From positions 3,722,501 through 3,786,500 of the forward strand of contig NC_057761.1 in the NCBI RefSeq assembly GCF_010389155.1: 64,000 nucleotides of DNA. The letters run 5' to 3'. The first letter of the stretch is position 1. Every line of letters starts with the position of its first letter. The notes below the pieces were generated by a model. The model saw only the letters and a program-made list of their open reading frames with translations. It was not told where the DNA came from and did no database searches. The DNA is from Erigeron canadensis (Eukaryota > Streptophyta > Magnoliopsida > Asterales > Asteraceae). The translations under genes and the position numbers were made by a program. Of the stretch, positions 55,490 to 64,000 are shown piece by piece.

Positions 55490-56269
55490 TCATGCTCTAA
55501 GACTCAGAATAAGATGCAAAGTAGAATGCGTTGGAATGTTATAAGAAGCCAGAGTCTGTCCATCTTCTAGCTGTTTGCCTGCAAATATAAGCCTCTGATC
55601 ATGAGGTGGAATGCCCTCCTTGACCTGAATCTTTTTTTTGACATTATAAACAGTATCCAGGCTATGAACATCGATAGTGATGGTCTTCCCTGTCAATGTC
55701 TTGAGGAAGATCTGCATGAATAGCCTCAAACTAAGAGCAGACCCGTCTTGAATATTATAATACTCAACAGTCTGACAATCTTCAAGGTATCTCCCATTAT
55801 ACATAAGCCTATACCGATGAGGTGAAACGCTACCCATGTCCTGAATGATCTTTCCCTTCACATTTTCAACAGAGTCTGACCTCTCGACCTCCACAGGGAC
55901 TGTCTTTCCAGATAGTAAGCTGACAAATATCTGTATCATTTTCCTCATCCTCACAACCATATTAGCATTATCATCCAAAATGAACTTCACATTTTCAATG
56001 GAATCACATGTGTCAAAGTCTAAAGTCATCGTTTTTCCTTTTTTCGTCTTGACAGAGATCTCCACTGCATCGTCAGAATCTTGAACTTGCAGAGTAAACG
56101 TTTTTCCTTTATTAGTCTTGCGAACAGAAACCTCCATTCGAGCACGTAGACGAAGAACCAGATGAAGCCTGGCTTCCTTTTGAACGTTGTAATCCCAAAC
56201 TCTATAGCCTTCTACCAACTGCTTTCCAAAAAACATAACCATCTTATTGTTAATGTGGATTGCCTTCAT
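55490..56269 (-). CDS. Poly-ubiquitin-like protein without Gly-Gly (259 aa)
   Basis: From ATG 56269 to TGA at 55490. It opens with the C-terminal part of one UBL unit ([20 protein letters not shown]), then the same shortened composite unit as the 32.5-34.2 kb gene ([17 protein letters not shown], then [17 protein letters not shown]), a full unit ([11 protein letters not shown]...SALSLRLF) and a final unit close to true ubiquitin ([37 protein letters not shown]). The last unit ends LSLRA and stop, so the C-terminal Gly-Gly is missing. K48 is kept in the last unit. The order of units shows it is a shorter paralogue of the larger array. Possibly expressed; a leader block like that of the other copy lies at 57.4 kb. 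Role unknown. Confidence 0.72.
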   Translation of the reverse strand: MKAIHINNKMVMFFGKQLVEGYRVWDYNVQKEARLHLVLRLRARMEVSVRKTNKGKTFTLQVQDSDDAVEISVKTKKGKTMTLDFDTCDSIENVKFILDDNANMVVRMRKMIQIFVSLLSGKTVPVEVERSDSVENVKGKIIQDMGSVSPHRYRLMYNGRYLEDCQTVEYYNIQDGSALSLRLFMQIFLKTLTGKTITIDVHSLDTVYNVKKKIQVKEGIPPHDQRLIFAGKQLEDGQTLASYNIPTHSTLHLILSLRA

Positions 56270-56714
56270 GGTTATAAATGTTAACCTTAATTATCTAAAA
56301 ACATCTAATATAATTTTATTCTACTGTTGATCATAGTCCATTATGTATTTGGTTAAAACAAGTCTTATCATCAATTAACATCCTATTCTACACAAAATTC
56401 AAGTGTATATTGCTTTTAAAAAGCGACTAATTAGATGCACATTGTTTTCAGGCCACTATATATAAAAAAATGTTTCCTGTTTATTCACATTTTTAACATT
56501 CTACTATGCAAAGATTTTTCTTAAATCTCACTCCTTTTAGGAGATCGTTCTGCAGGCGGTCTTTAACCTTCCCATCACGCGTGTGTGTCTGGGGGGTGGG
56601 GGGGTTGTAGAGGGGGGAAAACCTGACCTCCGGTCTGGACACATGTTTTGTGGGGTACAAAAGTTTAAAATTTTATATATATATATATTATATGTATATA
56701 GCGTAAACTTCTAT

Positions 56715-56960
56715 TTTTTTAGAACGACAAAAAGAATTTTTATTAAAGAGGACCAATATAGCAAGATGTTAAAGGTCAAAATTACAACGAAACTAAAATA
56801 CAATCTAGACTACTTACATTACCAAAGATTAGATTTATCCGGACAACTTTAACTGCGAGGAGTACAAAAGGGTTGAAAAAAACTTGTACCAAATACAGTG
56901 AGCCGAGACACAAGAAAAAACCCCACCAACGAAGGCCGAGACACAGATTTTCACTTCGCA
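56715..56960 (-). mobile_element. LINE 3' end fragment
   Basis: Starting from a T run at 56715-56721 (the poly(A) on the minus strand), GAACGACAAAAAGAATTTTT and TTAAAGAGGACCAATATAGC are the usual words at plant LINE 3' ends. No coding part survives. Confidence 0.6.
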
Positions 56961-57364
56961 GTGTAAAATTCTATTAATCGATGGTAATTTGAAAGATAAT
57001 GTTTAAAGTTGGTGTCTTAAGTCATTTTCTCGAACTCATTTGAAGAATATTGTTATAACGTTAGTCATCATTTAAAGAAAGCTTTGTATATATATTTGAA
57101 TTTGGTGGGCGTTAGGTGCTTTTTTTCCTATTGCGGCTTGAGTATTTAAATTCTTTCTCCCAAAACGAAAGGGTTTCAATTTTTTTACCCAGCCATGAAA
57201 GTTGCCCCTTATTGCAATTATACTACTGATGCAAACAATCTCTAACACCACATGAATTCTATCAAAAATATATAACAAACTTCATCATATCTATATATAT
57301 GTCACAGAAATACTTATAAACCCTAACAATACATAATATAATTAAAAAAATCATTAAATTAGGG

Positions 57365-57551
57365 TTATCACCTTCGCTTTAGTAGAGGATTCGCGACTTA
57401 ATTAAGAAGATCGTTAATGCCACTTCGATTTAATAAAACAGACATAGTAGGGCTATACGCCTATACGTGACTTTATTAAGGATGGATATGTAACTTTTCA
57501 TATTTACCCCCAAGATCCATCTATATTCATTTATGGCATAAACCTAATTCC
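57365..57551 (-). promoter_or_regulatory. Leader/promoter block of the 55.5 kb UBL gene
   Basis: Shares with 34840-35060 the leader splice-donor block (GCTTTAGTAGAGGATT on the plus strand), CCCTAACAATA, and the upstream CATCTATATTCATTTATGGC. The LINE fragment at 56.7-57.0 kb lies between this leader and the coding frame. Confidence 0.5.
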
Positions 57552-57561
57552 TAATTAGCTT

Positions 57562-57797
57562 TTTTTTATAAGAAAAACTAAGCGACCATTAAGACATTAA
57601 AAAGTAAAAGCAATACATCGAATCTGAATAAACTAATGCATAACAAAAGAAATTACAAAAACCCGAAACTATTCCAGGAAGTTTAATTGAACTCATCCTT
57701 CTTAACACGATGTTTTACACATAAAAAAAAAAATTTGACGTCAACCAATAAATACTCTTTGTACAATATTGCGAGACTTCATCAATAAGCTGCTATT
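57562..57797 (-). mobile_element. Short non-LTR retroposon, 236 bp
   Basis: A 10-bp target duplication CTAATTAGCT (57552-57561 and 57798-57807) flanks a block beginning with a T run (poly(A) on the minus strand). The paralogous block at 35.05 kb reads TTAGCTATTT without the insert, giving an empty site. SINE or truncated LINE; not distinguished. Confidence 0.75.
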
Positions 57798-57844
57798 CTA
57801 ATTAGCTATTTCCTTTTAATTTTTGGAACACTCCTTCTAGTCAG

Positions 57845-58020
57845 TACTACAAAACCAAGCTTTTTACACGGCTAAAAAAAGGCTTTTACACGGTTGTATG
57901 ACCGTGTAAAATTTTAATGTAACTAAAAGTAATGGCTTTTTACACAGGTTTTTTCCGTGTATAAAGGTGGCTCTTTTTTACACAACTGTTCGTATCAACC
58001 GTGTTAAAAACTCTTTTTAA
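57845..58020. mobile_element. CACTA (EnSpm) element end
   Basis: ACTACAAAACCAAGC (a worn CACTACAA terminus) is followed by the clustered subterminal repeats typical of CACTA elements: TTTTTACACGG, TTTTACACGG, CCGTGTAAAA, TTTTTACACAGG, CCGTGTATAAA, in both directions. I find no opposite end, so this is a truncated copy. Confidence 0.65.
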
Positions 58021-59137
58021 AATTAAAAAAAATAAATAGCTCAGACACCATAAGGCATCAACATACTATATAACCTCATTACCAATACATTTGTAAAGAA
58101 TATCATACAAGCAAACAAGCAACTAAAATGACATAAAAATACATACACATTAAGGCATCGATTTACATTATCAAAGTATACCAAGACATAGATGTCATAA
58201 GAAACTCATACAAACTACAACTAAGGTTGTCATAGATTCATTACAGTCGACTTCACCTAAGTAGATTTGTTAAGTAGGAGTAACAGAAAGCTCCAATATA
58301 TATGTTGATGCCAACTTCCATAAACGATACAAGGGTTCACTCAAATGGGTAGAAAAAACATAACACCAACCTGCGACAAGTAAAACAGAACTTGATTCAT
58401 AACATAATATTTGAAAAAAACTTGAAATGAACTAAAGATTGTTTGTGGGTCAGTTTAAGCCGACATGTCCATACCTATTTAGTACATCCTACATTTTTGA
58501 CATCGACCATGTTATGTTACCCAAATTGACCGCTAAATCTTTCCACACCTTTGTGAATTGTGACAAATATGCATAAGTTTATTTAAAAAAAAAAAAAAAA
58601 AAAAAAAACAGTAGCTAGCATGAAGTATAATGTATAATCAAGAAAGTATCATTATACCCGTCTTGAGAAGGACGAGGAAGGGAACCAAATGTTTTTCCTT
58701 TGAAATTCTCAAATTATAAAGTTCAACCTTGTCAATGATACAACATCGCTCACACAAAGCTTTTCTGCCAAAATTCCGAAACAAAAAAAAATAGAACTTG
58801 TAACGAGTGGAGGCAAACAAAAGAAATCAATAATTCACATATTCACTTACCTGGTTCAACATTAATGGTCCAATTTCATCAGGAACAAGAATATCATTGT
58901 ATCTATATTGTTCTTCCTGGTTAACAACAATAACTTAGAAGATTTAGAATCTATAGCATTACTTTAATATTATCAATAAATATCAATCAATAAAATATCA
59001 GTTAATAGGAATCAAAATACAAGTTAAAGGTACTCACTCCTCATATCTTTAATCACTAATCCTAGATCTAACGCAAAAAACACAAATATACTTGAATCCA
59101 TAGCTAACCCCTTTATAAATAAGTACAACAAAATAAA
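58021..59137. other. Intergenic or CACTA-internal DNA, no gene seen
   Basis: AT-rich with a 22-24 base A run near 58586-58608. Short minus-strand frames around 58640-58820 have no family signature. Confidence 0.5.
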
Positions 59138-62100
59138 GGGGAAATATTAGCTACATGATCATGTAGCCTACTAACTACAATAAATCAATAAAAAGACATT
59201 CTTACCCTTAAAAATAAATTAGTTTTCAATCATCCTAACTTAACGCACAACAAATATCTTCGTTGATTTTCCCTCTAATTTTTACATGTTTTCCCTCCAA
59301 TTTTTTATTAACATTTCACCCTTATTAATTTCTAATTATCCTAAAGTAGTGCACGATAAAAAAATTTGTAGATTTTCCCTCTAAATTTTACACATTTTTC
59401 CACCAGTTTGTTTGATTAACTTTTTATATATCACTCCACATTTTCTTAAAATATCTAAGAGCACATAAACATCAAATATTTGTTTACTAATTGTTTCTTC
59501 GTTATGTCAATGGGTGAACAAGATCAATATTTTGGAAGTTTTGCCACTACAATTTCATCTACGTCAGATCCATTAAGCAACAACGAATATCTACAAGGTT
59601 AATCATATTTTTTGTACTTCTATTATAATTTGTTATACGAAGTTTAATAAATTATTCGATAATATTTGTCTAGAGTTTCTATGTTCGTAATTGTTTACTA
59701 GACTTATATGTAATGTATTTTAGTTTCACCATGTTAAATGTTATTAGATAAATATAATTATGAAGGTGAACATACACTAATATATGAAATCGACAATAAC
59801 TTTTATCTTGTGCAAGATGGAGAAGAAAAGGAGTCCACGAGTTTTCCTAATGAGTCTGCTAACAGGTACTCTTTTATTGGAAGAATCTTTGATAATCTAG
59901 ATGCAGCATATGATTTTTATAACGAATACGGTCTATCAAGAGGTTTTGGTATTAGAAGGCATCAATCCTATAAACACAAGGTAACAAACGTAGTTTACAC
60001 GAGTATATTTGTATGTAACAAACAAGGTTATAAGAATATGAATGATAAACGACGGCTCCGAGATGATATTCAACGTCGTTGTATTACTCGAACCGGGTGT
60101 ATGGCCATGATACAAGTGACTTGTTCAAAGCAAGGGGAATGGGTTGTAAAGAAGTTTCATGATGAACATAATCACCCACTTGATCCACCATCAAAAGTAC
60201 TAAGGCAAAGGTCTCATAGCATTTTTCACCACTCTAAGGAATGTAAAGATGTTGTAACTCTACTCTCGAATTCCGGTATTAAACCTTCTGATATCACTAA
60301 AGTTGTGAATGCATTAAGAGGTAGTGAAAAGGACAGGCTTACTCGAGTACAATGTTCTAACATTGTCACCAACGAAAGGAAAATTAATTTAGGAAAGAGT
60401 GCCATGGAATTATTATGCACTTCCAAGAAAAGGCAGAACTAGATCAAGAGTTTTACTTTGCAATGGAATTGAGTACAGATGGTACACTACGAAATGTGTT
60501 TTGGGCTAATGGGAGATCAAGATCGTCTTTTTGTCAATTTGGTGATGTCGTTGTTTTTGACACAACTTATAGAACGAACAAATTTAATTTGCCTTTCGCC
60601 CCTTTTGTTGGAGTGAATCATCACGGCCAGTCTATTTTGTTTGGAGCTGCATTGTTGGAAAATGAGACTGAGACGTTTATATGGTTGTTTAAACAATTTA
60701 TTAAATGTATGCATGAATGTCCACCAGTTTCTATCATTACTGACCAAGATTTAGCAAAGGGTAAAGCAATTGCCAAGGTTCTTCCAAAAATAAGACATCG
60801 TTTTTGTGCTTGGCATATTCAAAAGCATATTTTGGAACATCTCCAACCATTGCGATCTCGATATGATGATTTTGAAGAAACTTTTAATCGATGGCTCAAA
60901 AGTCAAAATGTTGAAGATTTTGAAGCAAAATAGGTTGAATTAAAGAATAAATATGATATTACTGATGACTCTTGGTTAGGAAACATGTACAACTTGCGCC
61001 ATCAGTTGGTTAAATCATATTTAAAAGACATTTTTTTTGCGGGCATGACAAGTAGTGGTCGATGTGAAAGTATGCATTCGTTTTTTGATGGTTATGTCAA
61101 CTCTAAAACCATGTTAAACGAGTTTGTACGACAATATGACAAAGCATTAAGTTCACGAAGAGGTGCAGAAGAAGATCAAGATCATAGAACTGTGAATTCA
61201 AAGCCTACATTGCATAGTGATCATCCGATTGAAGCAATGGCATCACATACTTATACAAGAAATATTTATGATATCTTCAAAAATGAGTGGAAGAATAGCT
61301 TTGATTGTGGTCATGAAACATTAAACAAAGATTCTTGTTTGGTAAAATATCAGGTTGGACTTTTGAAAGTGAATAAGGAATATTGGAGGATTGTTGAGTA
61401 TAGAATAAGTTCAGATTTTTATGCAACCTGTTCCTGTGCAAAGTTTGAGACTTATGGAATATTTATGCAAGCATATTCTATACATAATGAGGAAGAAGTC
61501 GGTAAAAGCCATCCCAGATCACTACATATTGCCAAGGTGGACGATGAAAGCAACATATAAAGATGAAAAAAATGAACCCCGATGGAGATGTAGTGATAGT
61601 AATGCTACTGGAGAAGTTACTTTATTAACTTTATGGTCAATTTGATCAAAGTTTAACAAGTTAATAGAAGATAGACGAGATTCTCCCATCGAAATGAAGA
61701 AAGTTGAGTCTATCCTTGATGATCTTTTGGATGGACAAAATCAAAGAAAAAAGACGAGAGTCGAGCCGAATACTGATTCTAGTGCCCCTGTTATGACAGA
61801 AAGAGACGTATCACAAGAAACTCCAGTTCTTGATCCAAAAATACCTGTCAAGACAAAAGGTCGTCCAAAGGTTGCTACAAGAATAAAGGGGAACTTGGAA
61901 ATTTCTATGGACCTGAAAAAGAAGAAAACATGTGGTTATTGTAAGGGAAAAGGTCATAATAGAGGCGGATGTCAACAAAAAAAAGGTATGATCATGTTTT
62001 GTAATACATAATTGGAAGCTTTTTATTTGAATCTTATAATCATGACTTTATATATGATGCAGATGGATGATGCTCGAAAAGATAATATCATTGAGTTAGC

Positions 62101-62732
62101 ATAAGATTAAATTGGTGGAGTTATTTTTTTGGTTTTGTCATTCTGCTGCTGTTGCTGGCTTTTTACTGCAAGATGTTGCTGAAGTTGTTTGACTTTTTAG
62201 TACAAGATGTTGCAATTAGATATATTTGGTTTATCATGGAGGACAATGCAAAAAATTAGTCATTTATCATCAGTTTTACTATTGTTGCATTATTGTTTTT
62301 GCTGTTTAATGTGTAGTCTCTACATTTGTATGCACCACATAATTATCATAAAGTTTGTTCAGTATCAATTTTTTATACATAATATGTTGGTCATTGGAAT
62401 GTAGTAATAGTAATTTAGGAGGAGAATTTTCTTATGAAACGAGAGTCGTTAACATCCGTTTAATTAGGAAGAAAATTTGGTAAAATAAATGAGAATTTTT
62501 TTGATAAAGTCAACGAAGATATGAAACTACGGCTAATTTATTTTTAAGGGTAAGAATGTCTTTTTATTGATTTATTGTAGTTAATAGGCTACATGATCAT
62601 GTAGCTAATATTCTATTTGTTGTGCGTTAAGTTAGGATGATTGAAAATTAATTTATTTTTAAGGGTAAGAATGTCTTTTTATTGATTTATTGTAGTTAGT
62701 AGGCTACATGATCATGTAGCTAATATTTCCCC
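59138..62732 (+). mobile_element. FAR1/FHY3-type MULE, 3.6 kb
   Basis: The left end GGGGAAATATTAGCTACATG is inverted at the right end (62713-62732). The TIR of about 120 bp holds the perfect palindrome GCTACATGATCATGTAGC (59150-59167, 62588-62605, 62703-62720). The right TIR is present twice in tandem, about 115 bp apart. No convincing target duplication was found. Inside is one broken transposase gene. Confidence 0.8.
59504..62011 (+). pseudogene. FAR1-related MULE transposase, broken
   Basis: Candidate exon 1 59504-59599 (MSMGEQDQYFG...), then ATG at 59738. Domains in order: FAR1 DNA-binding zinc finger (59860-60180: AAYDFYNEYGLSRGFGIRRH, CNKQGYKN, RTGCMAMIQV, HDEHNHPLD), the MULE DDE domain (60470-61090) with catalytic Asp in VVVFDTTY, Asp in IITDQDLAKG and Glu in GRCESMHSFF, the SWIM finger (CSCAKFETYGI|LCKH near 61435-61470), and the zinc knuckle CGYCKGKGHNRGGC (61930-61975). 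Lesions: a frameshift near 60415-60440, TAG at 60931-60933 (a TGG-to-TAG change in AKWVEL), a frameshift inside the SWIM finger, and TGA near 61643. All three catalytic residues survive, so loss of function is recent. Related to the transposases from which the FHY3/FAR1 light-signalling factors derive. Confidence 0.9.
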
Positions 62733-62763
62733 ATTTCCCCATATATATATATATATATATATA

Positions 62764-64000
62764 CTAGGTTTTTGACCCGCGCGATGCGCGAGCTGTATAA
62801 AAAACTATATAATACACTTTATATGTGAAGAAATGATAGCGAACATATTTCATTAGAATTACGTGATGTGAACTATATAAATAGTTTACTAACATATAAA
62901 CATATGGTTAAACAGAAATAAATTCAACCAAAAGTTTGACAAAATATGAACTTAAAGAGATAGAAGGACTTAAGCTATTAAGCTATACTTTAAATTATCA
63001 TTAAGAATTTAGTAATATGTTTTTCTTCTAGTAATTCTAGTAATTTGCTTGTTGCCACTAAATGATCTACATCTAGAACATGTATCATGTAGTTGTCTTG
63101 TTACAACAGAACTCAAAGACATACAATTTGATCCTTAATGTAGAGTGACAATTTCACTACATTTCTTTCCAAAAAAGTTAAAAGTCACATGAAAAATTAC
63201 AATTGGCTGGATATATAATTCAAAGAGGATAATTTGACTATGCCTTATGTGTTGAATGTTCTTCTTAACATCCAAAAAGTAAAACAGTTATATTCATTTG
63301 AAGGTGTTGCTACGATTTTTAGAAATGGATTATCAACACAATGGTGGTTTTAATTTTTGTTTAATCTAGCTAATTGACTAATCTAGAAGAGGTAGAATGT
63401 GTCGTTCCAAAAGAGAAAGAAAAAGAAAATTAGGATGTAGAATTTGGTTTAAGGGTGGGGTAGGTCGCGGACTCCGGGTGATTTACAATTACTTGAATTT
63501 GTATGACTCAATTTTTTTTTGGATTTTGCTAAACGAAACCCTAAGGGTTTTTGTTAAAGTGTATCAATTAGTTGTACGTTTACCATAAAACCCATCTTAT
63601 TTGTACTTACCGGCTACTGGCAAAGAAGAAGGTATACACCAAGGTAGTTTTTATACTTAAAAGAGGATGTTGTTTATTAAAACGAAAAGTTTAAATTTGG
63701 AACATATATTCAAGGTGTAGTTAATATAATGTCAACATCGATTTATGAGTTTCGATGTTATCTTTTAACTAATTAAATCTATTTTTTACACTTAATTTGT
63801 TTTATTTATTTGTTTTATTTTTGTATATTCATATAGTTTTGAAAACTTCCATATAATCATCATAAAAAAAAAAGGAAAAGAACTTTATGTAATGTTGAAT
63901 AAAAAAGATAATGAAATATCATTAGGTATAGACGTGATTTTTTAGTTAAAGAGAAGATATCATTTTATCTAATGAGAAGATCTTAGATTTCTACAATATA
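62764..64000 (-). mobile_element. Helitron 3' end, extending to the right
   Basis: On the minus strand the sequence ends GCGCATCGCGCGGGTCAAAA, AC, CTAG|T, with a GCGCGATGCGCG hairpin: a typical Helitron 3' terminus at 62764. It adjoins a (TA)n run. The 5' end was not found before 64000, so the right boundary given is only the window edge. No coding sequence recognised in 62.8-64.0 kb. Confidence 0.6.

Noticed and set aside
1..64000. tRNA and rRNA genes
   Set aside because: No cloverleaf-compatible tRNA or rRNA core was seen on either strand; the tRNA-like box pair at 23.7 kb fits a SINE better.

Overview
Plant nuclear DNA, almost certainly a eudicot. The window is AT-rich, has spliced genes with GT-AG introns, a captured chloroplast ycf2 fragment, and is packed with plant-type transposons (Helitrons, MULEs, Ty1-copia, a solo LTR, LINEs, hAT and Stowaway MITEs). 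Gene and repeat style suggest Asteraceae; that is an impression, not something I could test.

Layout. 0-5.9 kb: transposon-rich intergenic DNA, including a Helitron (3603-4482) sitting inside a MITE. 6.1-8.3 kb, minus strand: one four-exon gene whose 475-aa product is three complete PR-10/Bet v 1 domains fused head to tail. 8.9-9.5 kb: 5'-truncated LINE. 10.0-13.2 kb: element with diverged terminal inverted repeats and no recognised transposase. 14.6-19.9 kb, minus strand: intact 10-exon gene for a PAM2 plus two-RRM poly(A)-binding-protein-interacting protein (CID8-13 type). 20.5-22.8 kb: deleted MULE with a zf-GRF gene. 27.2-27.8 kb, plus strand: single-exon VQ-motif (JAV1/VQ22-like) gene. 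28-31.2 kb: MITEs and Helitrons. 32.1-34.9 kb, minus strand: array of degenerate ubiquitin-like domains without Gly-Gly. 35.3-40.0 kb: decayed Ty1-copia element. 40.0-41.7 kb: non-coding MULE-like element. 43.0-50.3 kb: solo LTR split by a 5.06-kb MULE that again pairs a transposase with an opposing zf-GRF gene. 51.0-51.3 kb: plastid ycf2 insertion. 53-57.5 kb: further ubiquitin-like copies, paralogous to the 32-35 kb block. 57.8 kb: CACTA end. 59.1-62.7 kb: FAR1/FHY3-type MULE with a broken transposase. 62.8 kb: another Helitron end.

Most interesting: (1) the three-domain PR-10 polyprotein, built from symmetric phase 1-1 chimeric exons; (2) two different MULE families that each carry a two-exon, membrane-tailed zf-GRF gene convergent to the transposase, a layout like maize mudrA/mudrB; (3) polyubiquitin-derived UBL arrays that have lost the cleavage/conjugation Gly-Gly and, in most repeats, K48, K63 and the hydrophobic patch; one copy also lost its stop codon through a 24-bp deletion. 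Apparently functional host genes are few: the PR-10 fusion, the CID gene, the VQ gene and perhaps two UBL-array genes.
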